DNA from: Lachnospiraceae bacterium | GTDB lineage: Bacteria; Bacillota; Clostridia; Lachnospirales; Lachnospiraceae | DNA length: 64,000 nucleotides | NCBI GenBank assembly: GCA_029068555.1 | Contig: JAIECJ010000029.1 | Span: 1-64,000 of the forward strand | Direction: 5' to 3' | In this document: piece after piece, positions 36,151 to 45,151 of the stretch | Layout of the letters: each line of letters opens with the position of its first letter | Numbering within the stretch: position 1 is the stretch's first letter | Notes under the pieces: model-generated | Databases searched by the model: none | Told to the model about the DNA's origin: nothing | The model's input: only the letters and a program-made list of their open reading frames with translations | Translations under genes and position numbers: made by a program

Positions 36151-36522
36151 TCACCCAAGCATTCCGCCAAGCATCCCGCTGCCAAGGCAAATCAGGAGTG
36201 TTGTAATACAGGAATTACTTATCAGTGTAAATCCGGGATCTGCAAAAGCCGATACTGCACAAATAATGGCAAAGTATGCTGCTCCTGCCGCCATTCCCCA
36301 TATAAATCTCCGACTTGCCGCTCCCTTTGAAAAAAAGAGTCCCGCCAAAAGAGAAGATATGCAATAAATAACGATAATACTAATGTCAACTACATTCTCG
36401 CCAAGCGAAAACTTGTACAGTAGCCCTGCCACCGCCAGGAGCAAGACCCCTGTTATCAGATATGCCGCCATAAGGCACTTAAATAATGCAATCAGCCTTT
36501 CCGTACCCCACGTATTTTTCAC
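36151..36522 (-). CDS. TIGR04086-family membrane protein
   Basis: A 123-residue protein with four predicted membrane helices (about residues 15-35, 45-63, 72-90, 100-122), Gly/Ala-rich, with the SLLAGLFFSKGAASRRFIWG stretch typical of this uncharacterised Clostridia family. Family members usually lie directly upstream of the SCIFF peptide gene. Here that link is kept, but a lysozyme gene and repeats lie between. Function is unknown. Confidence 0.85.
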   Translation of the reverse strand: MKNTWGTERLIALFKCLMAAYLITGVLLLAVAGLLYKFSLGENVVDISIIVIYCISSLLAGLFFSKGAASRRFIWGMAAGAAYFAIICAVSAFADPGFTLISNSCITTLLICLGSGMLGGMLG

Positions 36523-36626
36523 ACTACTCTACCTCCATTTTTCATATTAATCTTCATGCATCAGTCAAATTCCTGCAAATCTGTGCCTCTGCACAAAATT
36601 GTCGTGCAAAAATTATTCACACTATC

Positions 36627-36655
36627 TTGTATTATTTCATTAACACTGTTATAAT
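36627..36655 (+). promoter_or_regulatory. Promoter of the CNNM/CBS membrane protein gene
   Basis: TTGTAT (36627-36632), 17 bases, then TATAAT (36650-36655) with an upstream TG making an extended -10 box. It lies about 100 bases before the start at 36754, in the divergent gap. Confidence 0.65.
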
Positions 36656-36753
36656 CTATGCTGATACGTTAAATAATATGACCTGCCAGTTTTTTGTTTT
36701 CCTTTCGGCAGATCATAGAAAACATTCTTATATATATAAAAGGAGTGATTTTT

Positions 36754-38064
36754 TTGGATACCCCTGGTGCCATACAACTTGTAATTCTTGTAGTACTTAT
36801 AGTACTGTCAGCTTTCTTCTCGTCAGCAGAGACTGCACTCACCACACTGAGCGATGTGAAGGTACGTGCCATGGCAGATGCCAGTCCCACCAGACGAGTT
36901 CTCACACTTCAAAAAATTCTTGACAACAGGAGTAAGCTTATCAGTGCGATTCTGATAGGAAACAATGTTGTAAATATCAGTGCCTCCTCTCTTATGACCT
37001 CACTTGTCATACGCATATGGGGGAATGCCGCTGTCGGCATAGGTACCGGCGTACTTACTCTGGTGGTTCTTATTTTTGGAGAAATTGTTCCCAAGACATG
37101 GGCTATGTGCAACAATGAAAAGCTGTCACTTGCCTATGCAAGAGTCATTTATTTCCTTATGCAGCTGCTGACTCCTGTAATTTTTATCATTGACAAGATC
37201 GCAGGATTTTTCCTTGGAATAATGCATATTGACTCGACAGCACGTGCCACCATGACAGAAACCGAGCTCAAAACTTATGTGGATGTGAGTCATGAGGACG
37301 GTGTCATTGAACAGGAAGAGAAAAAGCTTATCTATAACGTGTTCGAGTTCGGCGACTCTGTGGCAAAGGACATTATGATTCCACGTATTGATATGACCAC
37401 AATAGATGTCAATTCCACTTATGACGAGCTGCTGTGTTTATTTCGGGAATCTATGTATACCCGTATCCCTGTCTATGAAAATGACACTGATAATATCATT
37501 GGTATTGTAATTGTAAAAGACTTCCTTTTGGTTGAGGACAAAGAACATTTCAGGATTCAAGACATTATGCGCGAGGGATACTACACATACGAATACAAAA
37601 AAACTGCCGATTTGCTTTTGGAAATGCGTCTGAGTACTACCAACATCTCACTGGTGCTAAACGAGTACGGCGCAACAGTCGGAATGATTACTGTTGAAGA
37701 TTTGCTTGAAGAGATTGTAGGCGAAATCCGGGACGAATTTGATGCTGATGAGGAAGAATTATTGAAAAAAACTGGTGACAACGAATATGAAGTCGGCGGA
37801 AGCATGAAACTTGACGATATCAATGATGTTCTTGACACTAAGTTTGGCTCTGAAGATTACGACTCTATCGGCGGTATCATGATTGAGCTCTTAGACCGCT
37901 TTCCGACAGAAGGCGAATCCGTCACAACGGATAACGGCATCACACTCACTGCCAAAAAAGTGGATAACAACCGCATTGAAACCGTTATAATCCTTCTTCC
38001 TGAACCTGAGATCCCGTCAGAAGAAGGTAACAATACTCTGGATTCCGAAGAACACCAGCAATAA
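36754..38064 (+). CDS. CNNM/CBS-domain transporter protein (HlyC/CorC family, hemolysin-like)
   Basis: The only plus-strand gene. From TTG 36754 (AAAGGAGTG upstream; an ATG at 36694 lacks such a site) it encodes 436 residues. An N-terminal CNNM membrane domain with three or four helices (about 5-185) has FFSSAETALTTL and the FGEIVPKTWA motif. Two CBS domains (about 205-330) include IVKDFLL and NEYGATVGMITVEDLLEEIVGEI, and a CorC-type C-terminal domain follows (about 350-420). Family members are linked to magnesium or cobalt efflux; hemolysis is a historic label. It has its own promoter and terminator. Confidence 0.93.
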   Translation: MDTPGAIQLVILVVLIVLSAFFSSAETALTTLSDVKVRAMADASPTRRVLTLQKILDNRSKLISAILIGNNVVNISASSLMTSLVIRIWGNAAVGIGTGVLTLVVLIFGEIVPKTWAMCNNEKLSLAYARVIYFLMQLLTPVIFIIDKIAGFFLGIMHIDSTARATMTETELKTYVDVSHEDGVIEQEEKKLIYNVFEFGDSVAKDIMIPRIDMTTIDVNSTYDELLCLFRESMYTRIPVYENDTDNIIGIVIVKDFLLVEDKEHFRIQDIMREGYYTYEYKKTADLLLEMRLSTTNISLVLNEYGATVGMITVEDLLEEIVGEIRDEFDADEEELLKKTGDNEYEVGGSMKLDDINDVLDTKFGSEDYDSIGGIMIELLDRFPTEGESVTTDNGITLTAKKVDNNRIETVIILLPEPEIPSEEGNNTLDSEEHQQ

Positions 38065-38093
38065 TAGTCAATCCAATTAAATTGGGGATATGC

Positions 38094-38127
38094 ATAAAAA
38101 ATTGAGTGCTTTCGCACTCAATTTTTT
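38094..38127. terminator. Bidirectional rho-independent terminator
   Basis: AAAAAATTGAGTGC, a TTTC loop, then GCACTCAATTTTTT form a strong stem flanked by A and T runs on both sides. It ends the plus-strand CNNM gene. It also overlaps the stop codon of the convergent minus-strand gene at 38126, so it can serve both. Confidence 0.88.
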
Positions 38128-40447
38128 ACATATCAGAATAAAACTTGTATGTATTCATCATCTCATCCGGCACCTCTGGCGTAACCTTCTGTAGTGCCTT
38201 TATTTTCAGCTCAAACTCCTGCTTCTTCTTCTGGGCATTCCGAAAACTTCGCGCCTGTGCCAATTCATATGGTCTCTGAACATTCAGTTTCATTCTAAGC
38301 TCTTTTGCAAACGGACAATATGTCGCAAGTATCTCCCTTGCCACCTTATTCATCTTCATGGAACCGTTTGCCTCATTCTTAATCCAGGACTCATAGTCTA
38401 TCAGAAATGTCTCTCTTGAATTATTTCTTGACTTCTGAATCTGAAGCTTAACCTTGTCGCGCGCTTCGTCTGACAAATCCCTATTTTTCCTGTAAAACTG
38501 GATATAGTCCATGTACTCTGAAGTAAGTGATTTTACTTTTACATCATTCCATGCCATACCCTGTATACAACGGCAGAGTTCCCAGCGGAAACGTCCAAAT
38601 AACTTAACCATCATATCATCTATGTTGGAATTTGTCATAATAGGGAAGCAGAAACGGCCTGGCGTTCCTTTATTTTTTCCGCCAATTTCCTGCCACATGG
38701 ACGCGTTAGTCCCAAACAGCGGGAACAAAATCACATCAGGATATACATTCCGCATGACAGTTTCATTTATAATTTTCAATTCTGTATTGGAATAAATAAC
38801 TTCCCTATAAAATACAGAATAATCAACCTGCGTAAGTTTCTGCACACTTTCGTTTATTTTCTTTTTGGTGATAAGTATTTTATCCAGATATCCAAATATT
38901 GCTTCCTTGTATAGAATCGGCATGTAAGAGGACGGCTGACCATAAAGAGTACGTGTATTGCTCATCTGCATATTCATAACCTCATACTCCACGCGCTTAT
39001 CCATATTCTGAAGCAATGCTTTTTGTTCATTCTCCGTAATTTCCCCCTGTTTCTTGAGTGAACGGAGATTCTCAACATAATCCTCATCAAACTCACTCTT
39101 TGATGGATCACGCTTACCTTCATGTATCATGTCAAGCCATTCCATCATTGTAACCACTTTACATGGTCCCTCATTTTTATCTGGCTCAATGCTACACAAA
39201 AATCTTAAATGTTCCTCGTCAAGCAGCCGTTCATCAAGCATGCCATAATTCATAAAAAGCTCCACTGATTTTGGTGGATGCATCAGCCCTTCTTTTATCT
39301 TTCGATAGCATGACAAATATAGTCTAAATACCAGCGGCGTAATTGTCTTTTTCGCCTTCTTGACATCATCCTCCACTGACATCCTGTCCGGCACCTCTAC
39401 AAGATGATTCACATTTTTTCTGAGTGTATCATTATCTTCATCGCTAAGTGTTGCGAATTTAAGAATCTGTTCCATGGAACCTTTCAGCGAAGCGACATCG
39501 CGCCTAATATCCTCTTCTTTCTCTTCCTGGGACTTCTGTTCCACAACAGGTGCCTCACCAGAACTCAACCCGTCAATTTTTCCTCTCAGATGCGCTGCAT
39601 CAAAGTCGAACACACTCTCTGTCTGGTTTTTAACCTCCTTATACTGGAATGCCATCTCGTCCGCTATCCCGCTCAGCAGCACAATCATTTCATTTGGGAT
39701 ATCATCCTTTTCCTTAATCTCCTGCGCTGTATCGCAGATACAGTCAAACAGGCTGTTTCTTGGTCTCAGGCAGACTACTTCTATCAGATTTTTAATATAT
39801 TCCGTTACCTCGGCACAGTCTTCAAGAAGCGCAGATGAGAGCTCTATAATCTCATTAACCTGAAAGTTTGCCATCTCCTCGCGGTATGAAAAGTAAACTT
39901 TGTTGGCACTCAGCGGAATCTTTGCCGCCTCCTCATAATATGCAATCCTGTATTCGTTGACCCCCTGTGTATCTTCGTAGGGCTGAAGTTCCTCAAGCTC
40001 CTCAATGCCAATTGCCGGAACTTCAAATGCCTTACAAATATTTTTATATTCTGCATAGCTTCCCTGAACAAATGAACATAAACGCTCCGCGCGCTCAATA
40101 AGACTTGATTTCAATCGGTATATATCTATCGCTGTCCGAAATTGTGAAGAAACCATAATCGCACGATAATCCGCATTTTTCGAAACAATATTTTTTATCG
40201 TCTGCTCTCCTTGCGTTGGAAGCGCATATATCACAGAATCCTCCAGCGCAGTATAGGTTGCATGGTATGTCTGATCGTTATATCCATTCAGGGCAAGATA
40301 GTTTCCTTGCGACCTTATCATTTTTACATACTCCCCCTGCATAATTACCTTACCGGAAAGAATAATTCCTATCTGGGTTAATTCCTCACCTTTCTCAAAA
40401 ATGACCTCACCTTTTTTTACAATATTTTTTCCGCTGACCTTTAACAT
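38126..40447 (-). CDS. Large protein with degenerate cyclic-nucleotide-binding-like domain, function unknown
   Basis: A 773-residue soluble protein. Residues about 8-115 look like a Crp-type cNMP-binding beta-roll (VIFEKGEELTQIGIILSGKV). The phosphate-binding cassette is poor: LALNGYNDQTYHATYTA replaces the usual GE...RxA, so cAMP/cGMP binding is doubtful. The rest is mostly predicted helical, with an acidic middle (about 290-350) and a conserved-looking block ILFPLFGTNASMWQEIGGKN near 585-605. A Lys/Gln-rich helix lies at the end. I see no helix-turn-helix, kinase or membrane segment. It stands alone between the convergent CNNM gene and a repeat. Confidence 0.7.
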   Translation of the reverse strand: MLKVSGKNIVKKGEVIFEKGEELTQIGIILSGKVIMQGEYVKMIRSQGNYLALNGYNDQTYHATYTALEDSVIYALPTQGEQTIKNIVSKNADYRAIMVSSQFRTAIDIYRLKSSLIERAERLCSFVQGSYAEYKNICKAFEVPAIGIEELEELQPYEDTQGVNEYRIAYYEEAAKIPLSANKVYFSYREEMANFQVNEIIELSSALLEDCAEVTEYIKNLIEVVCLRPRNSLFDCICDTAQEIKEKDDIPNEMIVLLSGIADEMAFQYKEVKNQTESVFDFDAAHLRGKIDGLSSGEAPVVEQKSQEEKEEDIRRDVASLKGSMEQILKFATLSDEDNDTLRKNVNHLVEVPDRMSVEDDVKKAKKTITPLVFRLYLSCYRKIKEGLMHPPKSVELFMNYGMLDERLLDEEHLRFLCSIEPDKNEGPCKVVTMMEWLDMIHEGKRDPSKSEFDEDYVENLRSLKKQGEITENEQKALLQNMDKRVEYEVMNMQMSNTRTLYGQPSSYMPILYKEAIFGYLDKILITKKKINESVQKLTQVDYSVFYREVIYSNTELKIINETVMRNVYPDVILFPLFGTNASMWQEIGGKNKGTPGRFCFPIMTNSNIDDMMVKLFGRFRWELCRCIQGMAWNDVKVKSLTSEYMDYIQFYRKNRDLSDEARDKVKLQIQKSRNNSRETFLIDYESWIKNEANGSMKMNKVAREILATYCPFAKELRMKLNVQRPYELAQARSFRNAQKKKQEFELKIKALQKVTPEVPDEMMNTYKFYSDM

Positions 40448-40489
40448 CTGTCTCCCTCCATTTGGCTATGCTCATAAGTTACTGACTTC

Positions 40490-40616
40490 ATAACTATTCA
40501 GCGCCCTCATAGTTACAAACATCAAGCTATGCTCGTGATTGGCTTGATGTGTTGCTGTCACAATGCTTTCATACAGATTTTGCAATGTAGTGCAAAATCC
40601 TGTGCTGAGTAGTTAC
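40490..40616. repeat. Family 3 MITE-like repeat upstream of the CNB-like gene
   Basis: TAACTATTCAGCGC at the left and GTGCTGAGTAGTTACC at the right are inverted repeats. The interior has CATCAAGCTATG...GGCTTGATGTG, TTGCTGTCACAATGCTTTCATA, and the hairpin GATTTTGCA...TGCAAAATC, as in the 32571 copy. The stop codon of the phosphopantetheinyl transferase gene lies in its right end. Confidence 0.85.
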
Positions 40617-41281
40617 CTAATATCTATTATACTCAGTTTTTCAGGAAAATTACCCGTCCTGCTGCATACGCAAGTCATATATCCCTCAAGCTCATCATAA
40701 AGCCTTATATTGATCATCTGCATGTCATTTACATCATATACCCGGCTGTAGTCCTGCGCAGTTACATACCCGCCTATTCCAGCCCCGATTCCCCGTCCGC
40801 TCAGCTTCACGACACTTTCTTTTGCCGTCCATATGCTGTAAAATTCCTTCGTTCTTCTATCTAAATCATACTCCTTTATCGCAAGAAGTCTGTCGTATTC
40901 ATCCACATCGTAAAATCTTTTTGCCAACTGCATTTTCCAGCTTTTCATCTCCTGAATATCTGCGCCTACTGGCATTTCATCCACTGCACATACAATCCAC
41001 TCTCCTGAATGCGACAGCGAATACTGAAAATCATTATACCCTTTGATATATGGTTTTCCGTATAAACCTTTTTCTATTTCAACCTCATGCCACTCTTTTG
41101 TGCCATATCCTGCTTCCAGAAATGCGTGCCGGAGCAAAAGTCCCGCATAAATACTCTGCTCTATCGCTTTTCTATTTTTCAGTGACAATACCTTTCTCTG
41201 CCTGTCCCTGTCAAGAAGACCACACATCACCTCTGACTCCGGCAGCTGTATGGCACTAATTCTTGTAGCATATAATTTCAA
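40613..41281 (-). CDS. 4'-phosphopantetheinyl transferase (Sfp superfamily)
   Basis: Transfers the phosphopantetheine arm of CoA to carrier-protein domains. The 222-residue, two-lobed protein has SLSHSGEWIVCAV, the metal-binding VGADIQEM, and FYSIWTAKESVVKLSGRG, the Sfp-type signature W-x-x-KES. Sfp-type enzymes often serve peptide or polyketide synthases, but no such synthase is in the window, so it may modify fatty-acid carrier protein or a distant cluster. Its TAA stop falls inside the terminal repeat of the family 3 element. Confidence 0.92.
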   Translation of the reverse strand: MKLYATRISAIQLPESEVMCGLLDRDRQRKVLSLKNRKAIEQSIYAGLLLRHAFLEAGYGTKEWHEVEIEKGLYGKPYIKGYNDFQYSLSHSGEWIVCAVDEMPVGADIQEMKSWKMQLAKRFYDVDEYDRLLAIKEYDLDRRTKEFYSIWTAKESVVKLSGRGIGAGIGGYVTAQDYSRVYDVNDMQMINIRLYDELEGYMTCVCSRTGNFPEKLSIIDIR

Positions 41282-41303
41282 CTTATCACTCTAACTCCCA
41301 TCT

Positions 41304-41394
41304 GCCCGCTATAGCGGGCGTACAAATCAAAATGGTGAAATTCCATATTTCACGCCACTTTCAACACTACCCCGGCATTTTGCTGCCGGGGTAG
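41304..41394 (-). terminator. Two hairpins after the chemoreceptor gene
   Basis: At 41367-41394 CTACCCCGGCA and TGCCGGGGTAG form an 11-bp GC-rich stem, 23 bases past the chemoreceptor stop. At 41304-41319 GCCCGCTATAGCGGGC is a perfect palindrome. Neither has a T run, so they may stabilise the mRNA end or act as a factor-dependent terminator. Confidence 0.5.
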
Positions 41395-41416
41395 AAGATA
41401 ACACGTTATTTTATCT

Positions 41417-43198
41417 TTAATATTTTCCAAAGTCTGAATCCAGTGAAATAATGCTCTCATTATCAACATAATCACTCTCAACACTAGACGACATATCATC
41501 ATAATCAGACTTTACATTTCTTCCGGCAAGAAGTCTGTATTTGCCGACTGCATTCTGAAGCTGTCCTGCAAGACTTGAAAGCTCAGCGCTTGCAGCCGCA
41601 CATTCTTCAGATGTTGCAGAATTTGTCTGTACTACATCCGCTATCTGTGTAATACCTGCATTTACCTGCCCTACGGAACTTGCCTGATTTACTGAAGCCT
41701 CTGCTATGTTGCTCACAATTGAGGCAATATTCTCAACAGATGACAAAATTTCCTCGAGCGCTGCCGCAGTCTCCACAGCAAGCTTCGAACCAACTTCCAC
41801 TTTTTTGATGGAGTCTTCAATCATCACTGCAGAATCCTTTGCAGCCTCAGCCGACTTGTTCGCAAGACTTCTGACTTCATCTGCAACCACTGCAAATCCC
41901 TTGCCATGCACGCCTGCCCTTGCAGCTTCTACAGAAGCATTCAATGCAAGAATGTTTGTCTGGAATGAGATATCGTCGATTACCTTCATAATCTTTGAAA
42001 TATTTTCAGAAGACTCATTGATATCCTGCATTGCAGCAATCATCTGCTTCATCTGCTCATTGCCGCGTATTGCCCCATCCTTTGTATTCTGTACCAGCTC
42101 ATTTGCCCTGTTTGCGTCATCTGCATTTACCTTTGCGCCATTTGCTATCTCTTCTATAGAAACTGTAATCTCCTCAATAGCGCTTGCCTGCTGCGTCGTA
42201 CCCTGTGCCAGAGAATTGCTTGCACTGGCAACCTCGTTTGCACCTGATGTCATTCTTGCTGCCGCATCACGTATTGTAGACAGGTTCCTGTTATTGTCGC
42301 GAAGCATTTTCACAATTGCTGTTCCGAGTGCATCGTCCTCGCTCGCTTTCTTGTAAGTTGCGGTAAGATCACCCTCTGCAACCTGTTCTGTAATGCGAAC
42401 CTGATCCCCGATTGTCTTGATCATTAAAATGAAATCATCTGTCAAATCACCAAACTCATCATTTGATGTCTTTTCTATATGGACATTAATATCCCCTTTT
42501 GCCATTCTCCTTGCAACTGTTGAAAGCGTATTCAGCGGATACTGAATCTTTCTCTTTGTGACAACTGTCGCAAAGAAAATACAAACAACATAAATGACAA
42601 TTGCCATACCGACAATAAAGGTCTGTCTAATCGAGATGTAATCATTGATTGTATCTCTTTCCTTTGATGCACAGACCATTCCGACAATCTGATTTGAGCT
42701 GTCTGTCACAGGAACATAAAAACCATAATAAAGCGATCCATTAATCTCAAAATCATTTCTGGAATACACGTTTCCAGCGTTCAAAACCTCTGCTGCAACT
42801 TTAGGGTCTGCCTTTGTTCCCACAATCGGGTTTCCCTGCGAATCCCTTATCGTTGTCGCACGCCTTACATCCCCAAAAAACAATGTAATCTCACTGTTGT
42901 TCGCATTCGCGTAATTGTCTACCAATGCGCCCATCTGCTGGGAAAGATTTACATCGCCCTTATACAGGTCATCACCCTGCATGGAATACTCTCCCGACGA
43001 TACTCCGTCAAGTGCAAGCATCGTACCTCTTGACAAAGCTTCCAATGTCTTAAATGTCTCTGACTCCATACCCTGCCTGAGTGTCATTGTTGAAACAGTC
43101 ACAATAACAATACATGCCAACATCATCGGCAGCGATACCAATAAAATCACCAGCCACTTAATGCTAAATCTGCGCCCTAATTTGTTTTGTTCATTCAT
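41417..43198 (-). CDS. Methyl-accepting chemotaxis protein
   Basis: Membrane chemoreceptor that signals to CheA/CheW. From ATG 43198 (AAAGGATG upstream) there are 593 residues. The first membrane helix (about 14-36) is followed by an extracytoplasmic Cache-like sensor with the [19 protein letters not shown] pattern, a second helix (about 187-208) and a HAMP domain. The cytoplasmic signalling helices contain the hairpin-tip block [20 protein letters not shown] and [15 protein letters not shown]. The ligand is unknown. No che or flagellar gene is nearby. Confidence 0.95.
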   Translation of the reverse strand: MNEQNKLGRRFSIKWLVILLVSLPMMLACIVIVTVSTMTLRQGMESETFKTLEALSRGTMLALDGVSSGEYSMQGDDLYKGDVNLSQQMGALVDNYANANNSEITLFFGDVRRATTIRDSQGNPIVGTKADPKVAAEVLNAGNVYSRNDFEINGSLYYGFYVPVTDSSNQIVGMVCASKERDTINDYISIRQTFIVGMAIVIYVVCIFFATVVTKRKIQYPLNTLSTVARRMAKGDINVHIEKTSNDEFGDLTDDFILMIKTIGDQVRITEQVAEGDLTATYKKASEDDALGTAIVKMLRDNNRNLSTIRDAAARMTSGANEVASASNSLAQGTTQQASAIEEITVSIEEIANGAKVNADDANRANELVQNTKDGAIRGNEQMKQMIAAMQDINESSENISKIMKVIDDISFQTNILALNASVEAARAGVHGKGFAVVADEVRSLANKSAEAAKDSAVMIEDSIKKVEVGSKLAVETAAALEEILSSVENIASIVSNIAEASVNQASSVGQVNAGITQIADVVQTNSATSEECAAASAELSSLAGQLQNAVGKYRLLAGRNVKSDYDDMSSSVESDYVDNESIISLDSDFGKY

Positions 43199-43447
43199 AA
43201 GTAACATCCTTTCACACAATATACTATTAAAATTTATATTAAGGCTACCATTCACAATTATTCTGATATCCTTAACTACTTAATCTCTATTTTAAATTGT
43301 TTCTACGATTAAGTCAATAGTATATATTGTCTGTCACTTAATTTTTTTCAATATTATTACTGTCTCCCGCTCCAGTAACAGGTAAAACTCATGCAAAATA
43401 TGCTTCACAAAAGGATTTTACTTCCAGGCGGCATATTTTTACAATAC
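43199..43447. other. Gap between sigG and the chemoreceptor gene
   Basis: AT-rich and without a gene. At about 43374-43410, TAACAGGTAAAACTCATGCAAAATATGCTTC weakly resembles family 3 repeat sequence split into TAACAG and CATGCAAAAT...GCTTC. It may be a worn copy or chance. GCATATTT and AAATATGC can pair across about 30 bases. Confidence 0.3.
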
Positions 43448-44230
43448 TCAGAATACCAAATATTTTTTCATAGTTCGCAGCGCGTTCTTCTCGAGTCTTG
43501 ACACCTGTGCCTGTGAAATACCAATATATTCAGCCACCTCCATCTGCGTCTTTCCTTCAAAAAAGCGCAGATTAATAATTTCATTCTCTCTCTCGTCTAG
43601 TCTTTTCATTGCTTCGCTCAGGGATATATTTTCAACCCAGTTGTCCTCCTTGCACTTTTTATCGCTTATCTGGTCCATCACATAAAGCGTGTCTCCGCCT
43701 TCTGTGTAAACCGGCTCGTACAGACTCATCGGATTTTGTATCGCATCTAGTGCATACACAATATCCTCCTTTGGTATACCAATTTCCTCCGATATCTCCA
43801 TAATGGTCGGTTCCCGGAGATTTTTTTTTGTCAGATTTTCCTTCGCATAAATTGCCTTGTACGCAGTGTCCTTCAAGGAGCGACTCACCCTTATCGGATT
43901 GCTGGAATCACGTAGGAACCGCCTAATTTCACCGATAATCATAGGAACCGCATAGGTAGAAAACTTCACATCCAGGCTGGAATCAAAGTTGTCTATCGCC
44001 TTTATAAGTCCGATACACCCTATTTGAAACAAATCATCAACATTTTCATTAGACTGTGAAAATCTTTTTATCACACTCAATACCAGCCTTAGGTTTCCCC
44101 TGATATACTCCTCCCTTGCTGACAAATCCCCCTGCTCTATCCTGGCAAAGAGCGCCTGTTTCTCCTCATTTTTCAATACGGGAAGCTTTGACGTATTTAC
44201 ACCGCATATCTCAACTTTTCCAAGTGCCAT
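43448..44230 (-). CDS. sigG: RNA polymerase sporulation sigma factor SigG
   Basis: Late forespore-specific sigma-70 factor. The N-terminus EICGVNTSKLPVLKNEE is the SigG-specific start that binds the anti-sigma factor. Region 2 has IRGNLRLVLSVIKRF and VDDLFQIGCIGLIKAIDNFD, and region 4 has the TQMEVAEYIGISQAQVSRLEK helix-turn-helix. At 260 residues it is normal. GGAGG precedes the ATG. It follows spoIIGA-sigE as in Bacillus and Clostridia. A forespore promoter is expected in the 153-bp gap after sigE, but I could not identify one with confidence. Confidence 0.96.
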   Translation of the reverse strand: MALGKVEICGVNTSKLPVLKNEEKQALFARIEQGDLSAREEYIRGNLRLVLSVIKRFSQSNENVDDLFQIGCIGLIKAIDNFDSSLDVKFSTYAVPMIIGEIRRFLRDSSNPIRVSRSLKDTAYKAIYAKENLTKKNLREPTIMEISEEIGIPKEDIVYALDAIQNPMSLYEPVYTEGGDTLYVMDQISDKKCKEDNWVENISLSEAMKRLDERENEIINLRFFEGKTQMEVAEYIGISQAQVSRLEKNALRTMKKYLVF

Positions 44231-44383
44231 ATTCTAATCCTCCTATATATCTATGCCCTGCTGATAATCAATTTCTGCCGGACATATGTAAAGAGGTGTA
44301 AATACGTTTTCATTGTAACGTGCTGAATATTTCGTCAGCCTGTGAGTCTCAGAAGCGCTGCACAGCGGCAGTCTCGGTGTACA

Positions 44384-45112
44384 CTAGCTCACCATTTCTT
44401 TTTTCAGGCGTTTCATAATCTTCTTTTCAAGTCTTGATATATAGGACTGTGAAATTCCCAGATAGTCTGCTACTTCTTTCTGTGTCATTTCCATATCGTC
44501 GGGATTGTTTAGTCCAAAACGCAGCATAATAATGGTTCGCTCACGCTCCCCTAATTTCGATATCGCACGCTTGAGCTGGCTTCGTTCCACCTCATTCTCA
44601 AGATCTTTATATATCACATCCTCGTCCGTTCCAAGGATATCTGACAAAAGCAGTTCATTTCCGTCCCAGTCCACATTTAATGGTTCATCAATGGAAACTT
44701 CAAGCCTTGTCTTATTGTTCCTTCTCAGATACATCAGAATTTCGTTTTCAATGCATCTTGACGCATATGTTGCAAGCTTTATGTTTTTGCTGCGATTAAA
44801 GGTGTTAATTGCCTTTATCAAGCCTATCGTTCCTATGGAAATCAAATCTTCCACGCCCACTCCGGTATTGTCAAATTTTTTTGCAATATACACGACAAGC
44901 CTCAAATTATGTTCTATCAAAAGCGCTCTTGCCTCGTTTGCGTATTCCGTCTCGAGTCCGTTTATTGCCCTGTTCTCTTCTTCTCCTTCCAGTGGAGGCG
45001 GCAGTACCTCAGAACCTCCTATATAATGAATCTCGTTCCCAGCAGTGCCTTTATTGCTGTTCTTGCCCAGAGACAGCCTCATTCTTCCCGGTAAATACAA
45101 CTTTATAATCAT
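44384..45112 (-). CDS. sigE: RNA polymerase sporulation sigma factor SigE (pro-sigma-E)
   Basis: Early mother-cell sigma factor made as an inactive precursor. The first 28 or so residues are the basic pro-sequence, followed by the cleavage-region motif [13 protein letters not shown] as in pro-sigma-E. Region 2 has [19 protein letters not shown] and [18 protein letters not shown]. Region 4 ends with [20 protein letters not shown]. At 242 residues it is normal. GGAGGAG lies 7 bases before the ATG. It sits 39 bp after spoIIGA, whose product activates it. Confidence 0.97.
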   Translation of the reverse strand: MIIKLYLPGRMRLSLGKNSNKGTAGNEIHYIGGSEVLPPPLEGEEENRAINGLETEYANEARALLIEHNLRLVVYIAKKFDNTGVGVEDLISIGTIGLIKAINTFNRSKNIKLATYASRCIENEILMYLRRNNKTRLEVSIDEPLNVDWDGNELLLSDILGTDEDVIYKDLENEVERSQLKRAISKLGERERTIIMLRFGLNNPDDMEMTQKEVADYLGISQSYISRLEKKIMKRLKKEMVS

Positions 45113-45151
45113 AATACTACTCCTCCATTTCTTTTTTATAAAAGATGTCTT

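Noticed and set aside
43374-43410. Possible fifth family 3 copy
   Set aside because: Only two short blocks resemble the family, and neither terminal repeat nor the internal hairpins are present.
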